From Amaranthus tricolor (Eukaryota > Streptophyta > Magnoliopsida > Caryophyllales > Amaranthaceae): a DNA stretch of 64,000 nt. The DNA is taken from NCBI RefSeq assembly GCF_026212465.1, contig NC_080057.1, positions 12,391,879-12,455,878 of the forward strand, in the 5' to 3' direction. Shown here in pieces: positions 9,356 through 20,531 of this stretch; the stretch's first letter is position 1; every line of letters begins with the position of its first letter. The notes below the pieces were generated by a model, which saw nothing but the letters and a program-made list of their open reading frames with translations, searched no databases and was not told where the DNA came from. Both the position numbers and the translations under genes were made by a program.

Positions 9356-12300
9356 ACCCCTCTTGATTCAAAGTCACTAACACCCATTTTTAGCTTGAAG
9401 AAGTGATGTTTAGCTTGGGGTAATGCCATTATAAGAATGTCAGCAACCTGTGCATTTGTGTTGCAGTACTTCAGAATGATCTTGCTCTTTGTTACCAGGT
9501 CACAAATGAAATGATGGCGAATATCTATGTGTTTGGTCCTACTGTGAAGTATAGGGTTTTTCGTCATAGATATGGTAGCCTTGTTGTCACAGAATATTGT
9601 TGTTGCATCCTCTTCATGTTGCTGAAAATCAACTAATAATTTCCTCAACCACACTACTTGACAAGCTGCTGCAATCAGCAAAACGTTGGTACCACGCTCT
9701 CGGAGCCTGTTTTACACTAGTGGAAAAAACCTTATTTGCTGCGGTTTTTGGGCCATAATATGCTGCGGTGTTGGCCCGCAGCAAATAACCTATTTTAAAT
9801 GCTGCGGTTTTGAACCGCAGCAAAAAAAATAACTATTTGCTGCGAGCTTCTTAAAAAACCGCAGCAAATAAGCATTATTTGTTGCGGTTTTAAGAATCCC
9901 GCAGCAAATAAGTGTGTATTAAAACGAAAAAAAAATTTTTTTTTTTTTTTTTTGCTTTTTCCGTTTAATAGTATTAAATAATCCAATAATGTACAATGTA
10001 ATAAACAATAATTAATCCAATGATAATCACCAATAATCTCTTTGAAAACTCTCGAACGTATATATAATATAATATAATAATATCTACATATACAAATTAA
10101 AGTTCTAATAAATCGAAAGTGAATAGTGGATTCGAGTTGAGAATTTTTGTCCTTCAAATAAACATCAACATGACAAACTATCAATCTGCAAATCCAGCAA
10201 AACACAAATAAGCATTAAACCATTCCAAAAACATAATTAATTAACATCCTAGAAGTACATTAGAATACCAACTTAATCCTAAAAATAGAAAATGAATAAT
10301 ACATTATAAAGAAACTGTAAAATATTTTCTGGAATTGAATATTGCAGCAAAAGCACACCAACAACATAGATAGTGTGACAAGATAAACAGGTGAAATTCT
10401 AAATTATCTAAGTATAACTCCTTTTTCCTCGTAAAAGTACACTGTCAACACACCAGTAATATCTGCATTTATGAAGCAAGCAAAAAGCTTAAAATTTGCA
10501 TCTTGAATTCATACACTGAATGAACAAGAAAAGTACATTTATGAAGCAACAATTTTCCTTGGAGGTATTTGCATATACACAAGCACGATAAGAAAGGCTG
10601 AACGCGAAAAACAAAATCGAATAATTTTTCGGATATCATTTGGCAAATTAAACCATTATAAGTAATGTATATAATTCTCATTTCATTTTGAGGTTCTTTA
10701 AATCTTTACAGTTTCTTAGCCGATTGTCGATAAGCAAAAGCCACTATCCTACTTCCAAATTTCTACTTCACACACATAATAAAGCAAAGCAGGTTTAATA
10801 CCAGCAAAAATTATCATCACCAAATAAAGATTGATATATAATTAAATTACATGATTATAATCTTACATGATGTCGTTTACAAGAACAACTACCCATTGAA
10901 CCATTGATACCACATACATAAGTAATTATTCACATTCAAATGTACAACTACATATATACATAAGTAAAATATTCACATTGAATCTACCCTAAAAATCCTA
11001 ATTAATTAAAATTATTCACATTCAAATATTCATGTACATACATAAGTAAATTATTCACATTCAAATATAAAATACATACCTTGATAATGAGATATGATAA
11101 TTTTGTTTCCAGATAAGATTATGTAACCTACAATGAAAAAAACAAATCAAAATTAGTATAAAAAAAGACTAAATCCTTATTAAAACACAATGACTTGAAA
11201 AAGAACAAGACTAGCCATAATTTCGTGGCTTTTGAAGGAAAAGCAACAATGGTGGGTTTTAGAACTTAAACAAAGATGGAGAAGGAAATTCGTGCAATGG
11301 GCGGTTATTGAAGCAACAAATTTCAACAACACAGGAATTTGAAGAACTTAAACAAAGTCGTGGGGTTTGGAAGATGATGAACGAAATGAAGAGAAAACAC
11401 AGTGGAGTCGTATGATTTGAAAAACTTGAAGAACTTGAAGAGATTTTTCTTGGATTTTTGAAGAAATTTTCTGAAATTCATAAGCTTGAAGAAGAAGAAG
11501 ACAGTCGTCGTCGTAGGATTTTGAAGAAAGTTATTTTAGGGTTTTAAGCAATTGAACGTCAAAACGCGTTTTTATACTTTTTGAACTGGCTATTTGCTGC
11601 GGGCTTCTTAAAAAACGCAGCAAATAACTATTAAAAAAAAAAAACTTTTTTTTAATAACTTATTTGCTGCGGTTTAACTAAAACCGCAGCAAATAATGCT
11701 TATTTTTTTTTATTTTTATTTTTTTTTCGTTTGATAAGCACTTATTTGCTGCGGTTTCATTAAAACCGCAGCAAATAATGCTTTTTTAAAAAAAAAAAAT
11801 TCGTTTGATAAGCACTTATTTGCTGCGGGCTTAATAAAACCGCAGCAAATGATGCTTATTTGCTGCGGTCATCATGAAAACCGCAGCATTTGTATTATAT
11901 ATTGTTTTTCTTTTTTTTTTTTGCTATTTAATGCTGCGTATAAGGAAAACCGCAGCAAATGACACGCAGCAAATGATGTTTTTTCCACTAGTGTTAGTCC
12001 ATATAGAGATTTCTTAAGCAACACACATAATCAGGATGTAGCTAATCACAAAACCCCATCGGCTGATACATAAAGACAGTTTCGTTCAAATTACCATGTA
12101 AGAGCGCATTTTTGATATCAAATTGATGAATAGACAAAAAACCAGTAAGAGCCAAACTCAAAACCACCAAATTAGTTGCAGGTTTAACCACAGGGCTAAA
12201 AGCGCCATTACAGTCAATCCCAACCTGTTAAGAACTACCATCACCAACTAACCGAACCTTATAGTGCTAAAAAGAACCTTCAGCATTAGTTTTATGAAAA

Positions 12301-12470
12301 AATATCAACATATATCGAATAACATTCACATTAGAAGGACGAGGAAATAACTCCCATGTATCATTATTAGTAAGAGCAGTATATTCATTAGTCATGGCCT
12401 TTTTCCAATGGGGATCTTTAAGATCATCTTTAGGATTGTGAGGCACGTGGGAGGGAGATTAGATAGTTAC
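9356..12470 (-). pseudogene. Ty1/copia pol remnant, split by a CACTA element
   Basis: On the minus strand, 12470-11997 encodes decayed reverse transcriptase: a DPHWKKAMTNEYTALTNNDT block, FSPVVKPA, an HQFDIKNALLHGN block and YQPMGF. The text resumes on the other side of the CACTA insertion at 9711 with KQAPRAWYQRFA. It then jumps directly to RNase H (AACQVVWLRKLL, FCDNKATISM, NPILHSRTKHIDIRHHF, QVADILIMALP), so the region between RT and RNase H was deleted before or after the insertion. The RNase H part is open over 9346-9681. It is on the opposite strand to the copia remnant at 1-1509 but related in sequence. Confidence 0.9.
9715..11993. mobile_element. Non-autonomous CACTA (En/Spm-type) transposon
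   Basis: The ends are CACTAGTGGAAAAAAC on the left and its inverse GTTTTTTCCACTAGTG on the right. A 3-bp TTA duplication flanks it (9712-9714 and 11994-11996). Subterminal zones at 9730-9920 and 11590-11975 are packed with TTTGCTGCGGTTTT and AACCGCAGCAAATA words in both orientations, the arrangement that CACTA transposases bind. The interior (9930-11580) is AT-rich with no transposase. Facing the minus strand, a TATA-like TATAAAAA lies at about 11568-11577, followed by a CTT-rich leader, so a transcript could start inside the element. It is inserted in the copia RT sequence. Confidence 0.92.
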
Positions 12471-12849
12471 CATATTGAGGGGGTGTATTAGTATGGATGA
12501 GAAAAGTCAGTAGGATTGTGCTGAAGGGTACTTTGGTACATTGTATTGATCTATGCTTTTGTATATATACTCTTCTGTAATGAATGTAAGGCATTAAGGA
12601 TCATTTCCTATAATCTATGCTTTAACGAAAATAACATGCTAACATTAAGTTTGTTCATGTCTAGAGGGTAAAAAATTAGACCTGCTGTAGTAATTTGATG
12701 ATTTTTTATTAACTGATGATAACCTGACAACTAACTAAATTAAGCTAAATATATTATAGATCATATCCCAAGTAGATAACTCTTCATAATTTAACTCAAT
12801 GAAGCTGGTTGTAAAGATTTCTAGAAAACTTAAATTGCTACAATCGCAT
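12471..12849. other. Unassigned AT-rich stretch, possible LTR scrap
   Basis: A purine tract ending GAGGGGG at about 12477-12483 is followed by TGTATTAGTATGG and an AT-rich segment with TTGTATATATACTC near 12559. This resembles the polypurine tract and start of an LTR, but I find no partner copy. Nothing else is recognised. Confidence 0.3.
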
Positions 12850-13157
12850 CTTTTTTGTATAATCCGTTACTTCCCAAGAGTATCAAGTGTATAGTGGTGC
12901 TTCTAAACATGGTTTAGTAGTGTGTGTGCTAGTGCGAGGGAGGAACGTTGTGGCATATACTTTACGAAAGCTTAAAGTTCATGAAAAAATTATACCACAA
13001 ATGACTTAGAATTAGTAGCCATAGCTTTTGCTCTGAAAATTAGGAGACATTATTTATTTAGTTTGAGATTTTTGTTCACTCAAAGGAAATTGAACACGAG
13101 ACGGAGAAGGTGGCTAGAATTAATTAAACCTTATGATTTGAACATCGAGTATTGTCT
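12850..13157 (+). pseudogene. Ty3/gypsy RNase H fragment
   Basis: The plus strand gives a decayed RT-connection/RNase H trace: GASKHGLVVCVLVRGRNVVA, then LRKLKVHEK, a TTNDLELVAIAFALKI block, RRHYLFSLRFLFT, and LELIKPYDLNIEY. The order matches the gypsy RNase H region. The strand is opposite to the large Athila element nearby, and the sequence differs, so it is a separate old insertion. At about 13158 the text switches to TGTAACACCCCG, a common start of plant gypsy LTRs, which suggests an internal deletion joined RNase H directly to a 3' LTR. Confidence 0.75.
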
Positions 13158-13755
13158 ATAATGTAACACCCCGTTAAAATATCGAAAAAATATATAATTA
13201 TTTAAATTAATTAATTATTTGATTATTTAATTTAATTAGTTATTTGATTGTTTAATTATCTAAGTGGTACACATGTGTTATTGCGTAACAAGTTTATCGC
13301 GTAACGGCTTTTCATCTAACAATTAAACCGAACAATTAATTAATTAATTAAAAAAATTAAAAAAATTTTTGGGAAGGGGGAGCCGGTTGTGGAGTGGCTT
13401 TTAGGGAGTTTGTAACTCCTCCCTAATACTAATTAAGGGGGGTAATTATTTTAGGCATTAAGGAATGGAATTAAGGAGGTTAATTAAGCTAATGACCTTA
13501 GACTTTTGACTCACAAAAAAATCAGAAATTTTTTTTCACATTTGCTTCAAAATTTTGGGTAAAGTGTAGTATTGAGAGGAAAAGTGAGGAAAATTCTTAA
13601 GTTGAGTTTTTAGGTGTTCAATTGTATTATTCATTCAATCCTTGAAATTGTAAGTTTTGAAATTTTAATTCTTTAATCAAAGTTTTGTTTTTTTTTTTTG
13701 TATTAAAAGAATTATTGTTCTTAGTTTTTATTTTGGTTATTTTCATACATTACAC
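13158..13755 (+). other. Probable gypsy LTR start and unassigned sequence
   Basis: The sequence begins TGTAACACCCCG and becomes very AT-rich. GTTATTGCGTAACAAG and ATCGCGTAACGG lie near 13278-13305. The start motif is typical of plant gypsy LTRs and it sits directly behind the RNase H scrap. The far end of the LTR cannot be placed. No gene is seen. Confidence 0.35.
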
Positions 13756-14016
13756 ATTTCTTTAACAAAGATTTAATTTGTTAGAGGGAATTGTGTTTAT
13801 GTGTATGTATTCTTATTCTTTTTTTAGTTTTCATGATTTATAATTCTTTAACAAAAATTTAATTTGTTAGAAGAATTATGTCATGAGTTACTTTATATAA
13901 TTCTTTTTCCATGATTTACAATTCTTTAACAAAATTTAATTTGTTAGAGGAATTTTTTTTTTCTCATGATGTTTTTATATAGTTCCATGATTTATAATTC
14001 TTTAACAAAGATCTTG
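13756..14016. repeat. Short tandem repeat, four irregular units
   Basis: The phrase TTCTTTAACAAA followed by TTTAATTTGTTAGA recurs near 13757, 13850, 13928 and (partly) 13997. It is separated by 70-95 bp of AT-rich sequence with TTCATGATTTA words. Units differ by small indels. The array stops where copia sequence begins at about 14018. Confidence 0.65.
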
Positions 14017-14017
14017 A

Positions 14018-15179
14018 TTTTTCCATGGACGTTCTGCTATCTCGATCACATGCCTAATCTGCATCTGTATATGCTATGAGATCAAGATGGTTGTTCTCTG
14101 CAAAGAGGACACCTTTGTTACTGGTGCCTTTAAGATATCTTACGGCCCGTTTGGTTGATGGTAATGAAGTAATGGGAATGAAATGTTGTAATGGCAATAG
14201 TAATGAAAGAATGGATATGAGAATTGGTAATGAAGATTCTTTTGTTTGGTGTGCATGACTAAAGAATGGTAATGGAAGATAATATTTCATTGATTGCATT
14301 TGGTTGTTAGTAATAAAAAATGGTAATGACTCTTAGTTTCATTATTGTATATTTGTATCTAAAAGCATTATTGTATCTAAATTATTCTATCTAATGATTT
14401 TTTTTTAATAATAACATTTTTTTGGATAATTACATACATTACTTTATTTTTCTTCATTATTTTTTTTTCTTCAGCTCGAAACAACATTACCTTATTTTAT
14501 TACCACAGTAATACTTCATTACCATTACAGCCTAATACAAAGTTGTTGATGGTAATAAAAATGGCCCTTTTTGGTAATTTCATTACCTTATTTTATTACC
14601 ATCCATTACCATTGAAGACATCCAAACAACCAAATTTTTTATTACTTAATTTTATTACCATTACCGCCCTCTAATACCATGTACCAAACGGGCCGTTAGG
14701 ATTCTTATTACTGCATCCATGTGTTGGACTTGTGAGAGATGCATGAATCTGCTAACTATCCCAACAGCATATGAGATATCAGGTTTAGTATGAGATAGAT
14801 TGATCAGTTTTCCCACCAGTTTTTGGTATTGATCTTTATTGGCTAATTTTGCACTCTGCACTGTTTGAAGTCCATAATTAGCAATAATAGGAGTTTCAGC
14901 TGGTTTACAGTCAAGCATTCCAGTTTCTGCTAGGAGGTCAAGAATAAATTTCTTCTGGTTGATAAAGATCCTTTTCTTTGATCTAAGAACTTCAATACCA
15001 AAGAAGTACTTAAGATTTCCTAAATCCTTCATCTCAAACTCAAGGAACAACCTTCTTTTGAGCTCATTAATCTCCTCTTCATTATTTCCAGTGATAATCA
15101 TATCGTCAACATAAATTATTAAGCAAGTAATTTGATCCTTTTCCTTCTTTAAGAACAGTGTGTGATTAGGATTACTTTG
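14018..15179 (-). pseudogene. Ty1/copia pol remnant, downstream half (RT end and RNase H start)
   Basis: This is the 3' half of a copia element whose 5' half is at 32022-33310. On the minus strand it reads through IIYVDDMIITGN (near 15080-15120), MKDLGNLKYFFGIEV, HTKPDISYAV and QHMDAVIRIL. After the MITE at 14143-14695 it resumes as RYLKGTSNKG and LIAYTDAD. It is truncated at about 14018, without RNase H catalytic end or LTR. If the Athila insertion is ignored, the two halves join at the CTTTG duplication without loss of a codon. That proves the elements are nested and not merely adjacent. Confidence 0.93.
14143..14695. mobile_element. Tourist-like (PIF-type) MITE
   Basis: The ends are a 13-bp perfect inverted repeat CGGCCCGTTTGGT, extended imperfectly by ATGGTAAT-type words. 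A TTA duplication flanks it at 14140-14142 and 14696-14698. The inside is filled with ATTACCAT/ATGGTAAT words and has no coding capacity. A TGTTTGG-type terminus with a TTA target is typical of Tourist/PIF MITEs. It interrupts the copia RNase H. Confidence 0.88.
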
Positions 15180-16703
15180 TGATAGGTCGTTTTACTACCA
15201 AAAATAATTCCTAATTCACCTAACTAGTATAATTGGGAAAGTAGGGTCGAACCACTGTTGAAGGACAAATAAAGTCACAATTTGAACCAAGTTCACTATT
15301 GCTAACGATCAAATGTTGGATTTTGTTTATCTAAGTAAAACGCAAAAACAAGAGATGAATAGAATTCAATACTTAAAAACCTAGGGCTAAAAGGATTCAC
15401 TATGCATCGATCATAATTTATGAACAACAATTGGGATAGGAATGAATAAAGGCGAAGGAAGATGTTGCTCTCGCAAACAAATTCGACAATTAAACAATAA
15501 AACAAGCTATCGCAATTAAAGCTTAATTGTTCAAGGAAGGAAATCGTTCACTCAAACTCGCAACTCTCGCTTATAGAATTGAGCGAATAAAACTTGCAAA
15601 TTGGCCAAACATGCAATCAATCTAAAAACCCATCAATTGAATCGCCTAAACAAACCAAATTTAAATCCTAAAATCAAAAAAGAATCATGACCTTTTGCAT
15701 AGTTTCACCAAACCCTAGAAATAAAACTACTCACTAAGCATATTAAAACTAACTAGAGATTCAACAATTAAATTCATGGAGGAAATCAAAATCAAATTTA
15801 ATGGAGAAGCAAACATTCAAAAATAATAATGATAAACAAGAACAAGAGATTGGAATTGAAACTAATACCTTCAATATAATTAGAATTACAATGTTCAAGT
15901 GTTGATTAACAATCCCCCATGACGAGTAATATGAGAAATCCTTGATACCAAACCCTCAAAAACAGAGAAAAAAAAACTGTTCTGGAAATTCCCCTCAAAA
16001 GCTATTTATATGATCCTCAAAAGAGATCAGACGATACGGGAAGTTACTAAAAAAAATAACTGCAGGACCCGGCCGGGTATGTGGAAACCCGGGCGGGTGC
16101 GAAGCATAACTAAATCTCAAAGATCAAAAAGTTTCTAAGTTCAGGAGTAAACCCGGCCGGGTATGTGGAAAACCGCCCGGGTACATAGCAGAGCATTTTA
16201 ATCTTCAATGGAAGCCTGGCCGAGTATGTGGAAACCCACCCGGGTATGAGAGTCTCACCCGGCCGGGTATGTGGAAACCCGCCCGGGTATGAGAGGCTCA
16301 CCCGGCCGGGTATGTGGAAACCCGGCCGGGTGCGTGTGGCAACTTTTTCTTCCAAATAGCGTCTTCAAATTCTTCTAAGTATCAAGTGCAAACCCGGTCG
16401 GGTATGTGGAAACCCACCCGGGTATGAGAGGCTCACCCGGCCGGGTATGAGGAAACCCACCCGGGTATGAGACGTGGTCAGCACAAAAATGACCTTTGAG
16501 TAGCTTATGACCTTCCAACTTGCAAATCTCGCTCCAAGAGTCGATTTCTAGCATAATTAGAGCTTTCTACCTACAAAATAGATAAGAAACAAACACTCCA
16601 ACCAAGCATAAAAACCAATAGAAAATTGAGCAAAATACGTGAGAAATGCTATAAAAATACAATGGGGGCATGGTAGAAAATAATATATAAAATACACACA
16701 TCA
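15180..16703 (-). repeat. Athila 3' LTR
   Basis: On the minus strand it begins TGATGTGTGTATTTTA at 16703 and ends AAACGACCTATCA at 15180, so it has the TG...CA termini. The purine tract CTCGGGGGAGTT (minus strand, about 16704-16716) immediately precedes it. A GC-rich cluster of seven related palindromic units lies at 16068-16475. Confidence 0.95.
16068..16475. repeat. GC-rich palindromic repeat cluster in the Athila 3' LTR
   Basis: Seven variants of a unit of about 40 bp are present: CCGGCCGGGTATGTGGAAAC followed by CCCGCCCGGGTATGAGAG or a close form. Each contains near-palindromes such as CCCGGCCGGG and CCCGGG in an otherwise AT-rich LTR. The same cluster is in the 5' LTR at about 31380-31790. 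It creates long non-genic open frames on the minus strand. Confidence 0.9.
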
Positions 16704-18621
16704 AACTCCCCCGAGCCGAACCTTTGCTTGTCCTCAAGCAAACAAGACAAGGTTCTAAGAATAAAAGTATGCTTCACCCTATAAAAGCAACATCGCAAAA
16801 CACTTGTGATCACATCCTCTCAATCAAAGCATTCAAATAGTTCAATACCAATCCAAGAGTAAAATATCATACAAGCGAATTCAAGCCTTATCACTAAGGA
16901 ATAACGAGAAATCAAGGAAAGAGTTCTCACGGGTGACACTCCTCTATTTGTGGCGCGTATAAAATGTACTCGATCGCTCTCCGCCCACAAATATGCAAAA
17001 GATGTGCATATGAATGAATTTTTGTAGCCTAAAATGCTAATAAGACACCCTCCCATCTCAACAACACTCTTGTGTTTAAAAGGGAAATAATATCACTCGA
17101 CCTATAGCAGTCGACTCGAAATGCATCACATACTCTTAAATCTTGGCAAGATATTAAATCGAGGAAGCACATATAACTGCATGATTATCAAGAAGGTCTT
17201 TATTGAGCTTGTAATGGGGTTTGGGTCAAAGGTAGGATTCAATTTGAAAATATACGAGCTGAAAGTCTATTTTGGGGGAGCATAATCTAAAAAGTAACGT
17301 AGCCTAAAGATGAGGCTAAAACAACTCCAAATAACTTCAACTCATAACTACCGAACCAACCCAACTAATGGAAAGCACCGTCATATCATCATCAAACGAT
17401 AAAAGATTTACAACTTGCAAAGGCGAAAATGTACAATAAAATAAAAGATGTGAGATAAATTTTTCCTATTTTTTTATTTTTTTTTTAGGAATTGAAACTA
17501 CATAAATATGAATAATGAAAAGATGGTAACATATGACAAACCACGAGGGTTTTTCTCCTCTTTTTTTTTTCTTTTTTTTTGGATGAATATGAACAATGAA
17601 GAAGATGATGATATATGACAAACTAGATAAGCACACTCCAACAATGAGGAAATAATCAACCTAACTCAAGTACCCCATGCACGTAAATGTGAGCCAAATG
17701 ACAGAATATATACCGCCCACTAACCAACCAATTGCTCCCCCAAGCTAGACTTGGGTTGATCAAATAGGGTCAAAAGGTTTATAATGCGGTTAGTTATGAA
17801 AGAAAATGTAGGGCTTAAAATAAAGGATCAAATGGCAAATAAAATAAAGGATCAAATGGCAAATCATGACTTTGAAAACAATTTTTCACGGCTTCTAGCA
17901 AATGAGGGCCTTCTATCATGCTCATCATGCAATTACATAGCTAACAAGACCAGTACCAAGCCAAAATGGAGATCAGTGATGCACCAGGAACTAATCGCTC
18001 AAGAAGAAAATAGTGAGATAGAAATCAAAGTCCAAATCCTTACAAGGTAAACTCTTCCTTGTTCCAAACAATAGATAATAATGCTCAAAAACACAAGTTT
18101 CAATAATACTAAGGAATCGGAAAAAGAACCCAAAAGTCTACAATGACCAGTCTCAGCAATCACAAGTGTTAAAAATTTCAACCATAGGGCACAGGGAAAC
18201 ATACTTTGTCAAAAAGATCCAAAGGGGCATCGAGGGAGAAAGAAATACATTACAACTAAGAAAGCAATACAATATTTTTGGTCACATGTAAACTCCCACT
18301 CCTAATGAGTGGTACAAACCATGCAACAATCCTAAGAAAGAAATAAAAACACTCAAAGCTAAATTATGAAAAGAGTTGGGAAGATCTCACCAATTAACTT
18401 CCTAATGCAAGCTGAAGTACAAAAGATCATCACGTTATCCAAAGTGTGACATGCAAAAGAACCTGCAAAAAGGAGAGAAACAACCAACTCCGACCAAAAC
18501 AACTACACTAAAAGCAGTAGAATATATACAAGAGAGTAAGCCAAAGCAACAATCAAGATCCCCCCCCCCCCAAGCTAAATCAAGCACTGTCCTCAGAGTT
18601 TGAGAGGGCGGCAAGAGCCTA
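16704..18621 (-). other. Athila 3' non-coding region with purine tracts
   Basis: This spans the gap between the extra ORF and the 3' LTR. No coding signal is convincing. Three minus-strand G-rich tracts occur, each in a similar setting: CTCGGGGGAGTT next to the LTR (about 16704-16716), AGCTTGGGGGAGC (about 17736-17748), and AGCTTGGGGGGGGGGG (about 18560-18576). The first is in the position of the functional polypurine tract. The rest is AT-rich. Confidence 0.7.
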
Positions 18622-19976
18622 CTAACCCAAGGGGTCAAAATCTTTATCCTGCTGCTCATCATCATCGTCATCATCCTGATAGGTAGGAGGGGGAGAATAC
18701 CAATCAGGATACTGAACGTCGGCATGAAAATGACTTTGCTGATGATGGTAGTCAAGTAGTGGTCGAAAAGCAGCCTGAGATTGGAGCTCGAAGTGAGTGA
18801 ATCGAGTGTCCAAAGAGGTCAATTGGGCGGCCATTTGCTGCTGAGACAATTGCATAGCATTGAAATTATCGATCATGAGCTGTTCAAAAGGGGAGTACCC
18901 TTGGGGAGCCACCGGAGATGGTCCCAGCGGAGGTCCCGTACGAGCTCCAGAGGACTCAACAGGGAAAGCCGCAGGAAATAAGTAATGAGCCCGGTTGGGC
19001 TCCAAAGATGGTAAATCCTCTGTCGGCATATCAATATAAAAGGGGGGACGGGAATGAATTTTCCACCGAAAACCCCCCTGACTACCCTCCACCAAATAAT
19101 CACATTGACAAAGGTGTTGTAAAGACAATAAACAATCAGCACGAACAACCGCATCATCAGGAATTTGAAATTTAGTCGCGATGCGAGTGACCAAACCCCC
19201 AATAACAACATCCTGGCTCGAAGAAAGTGCATGGCGGAAATGGATAACAGGTGTTTCCAAAGGAAAACAGGAATGTTAATATTGATATCTATATGTCCCG
19301 CCAAGAAATACTTAGCAAAAATGTTTAAATCCAAACTACGAGCAGAGTGAGGGTCAGCTCGACCAAACAGACAAGTACTGAAGAATTTCAAACACACACG
19401 CACACATGGATGATGAACTTGATTAATATGCATGTGTGATGTGTTAACATTGGTCAGTCCAGTTAAACGACGAAATAATTCACATGCCTCACCTCCTTGG
19501 GGTATTCGCAAATCTCCTCCCGTAGGGAGGCCAAAACATTTAGCTAATTGCGAAATGGTCAAGGAAAAATTCCAGTTATGCAGCCGAAACCGCAACTTAG
19601 GTTTGCTCCTATCACTAACATCTTCCCACAATGAACTCAAAAATTCTAGTGTAAGATGCTCATGAGTGTTATGACATGCATTAAACAGAGTAGACAATCC
19701 AAGAGAAGCAAATAAATCACGGGTGGGTTCGAGAATACCTAATCGTTCGAATGCTGAACGATCGATCCACTTAGATGACACAATGCGCCCTTTGAGATGT
19801 TGAAACTTTTGTCGTTGATCCTCATTGCAGAAAATAACGTCGGGAAAATCCTCATTGCGCTCAATGGCTGGAACTATAGGTTGTGAGGTAGACCCCGAAG
19901 CTCGTGCCCGCTTGCTTGCCATTGCACTCCCGTGTTTTTTTTTTTTTGGAAATTGATGGGTGGATGAGGAGAACAA
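18622..19976 (-). pseudogene. Athila extra ORF (ORF-1/env-position protein), frameshifted
   Basis: The reading frame starts at or just inside 19976 (an internal MASKRARASG start lies near 19920). It runs through FPDVIFCNEDQRQKFQHLKG, SKWIDRSAFERLGI, FRLHNWNFSLTISQLAKCFG and LDLNIFAKYFLAGHID. Near 19265 it shifts by one base. The text continues in the next frame as ETPVIHFRHALSSSQDVVIG, then CLLSLQHLCQCDYL, and a C-terminus ending in a run of aspartates and DKDFDPLG. This matches the protein family named for the Arabidopsis Athila retrotransposon ORF1, which in Athila elements lies between pol and the 3' LTR, the position of retroviral env. Its role is unknown. I see no signal peptide and no convincing membrane span. 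Confidence 0.75.
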
Positions 19977-20337
19977 AAGAATGGGTAAGAAGAAAGTTGT
20001 AGGAATTGGGCTAATGTAGTTGGAGGGTGAAAATTAAAAATAAAAAGAGAAATGTGTAAAGATTGAGATTTGAAGAACTGGGTGAAATTGATGAAAAAGA
20101 AGTAGTGAATGGGAAAGAGAATGAAAAAAGGAAGAGGATGGTGAAATTTTTAGGTATTTTTGATGAAGGAAAAATGGAGAATCTAAGGAAAGAGATTTTG
20201 GAAAGTTGAGAGTAATGGAGGAAGAGAGAGAAATTGATGGAGGAAGAAGGTGAAGTGGTGAGTGAAGTGTGAATGAGGGAAAGGAAAGAAAGAACGAAAG
20301 GAAAAAATATATATATATATACGGTGGGGGAGTTGAG

Positions 20338-20425
20338 CGGACCCGGGCGGGTGAGGGAATACCCGGGCGGGTGTGGGTGCAAAACCCGGGCGGGGGAGCA
20401 GAAACTCGGGCGGGTGCGGGCATTT
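20338..20425. repeat. Internal GC-rich repeat related to the LTR cluster
   Basis: Four spaced copies of a CCCGGGCGGGTG-like word occur just downstream of pol on the minus strand, next to an (AT)n run at about 20308-20321. The word is close to one half of the repeat unit in the LTRs, so the element carries the motif in three places. Confidence 0.75.
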
Positions 20426-20531
20426 TTCCTTTTCTTCTTTTTTTTTTGAAATAATGTGAACTCTCAAATCGGGTTACCTCCTGACAAGTGCTGGTTTTTA
20501 AGGTCCCGCACGACCCTCTTGTTCGACCAAC

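Noticed and set aside
16110..16355. Frame with RTRPGFHIPGRVSLSYPGG repeats, also at 31423-31668
   Set aside because: Direct product of the GC-rich palindromic LTR repeats. It lies in an LTR and has no start context.
20011..20467. Overlapping serine/phenylalanine-rich and proline-rich frames on the minus strand
   Set aside because: Low-complexity purine/pyrimidine tracts and the GC-rich repeat of the Athila element. No domain.
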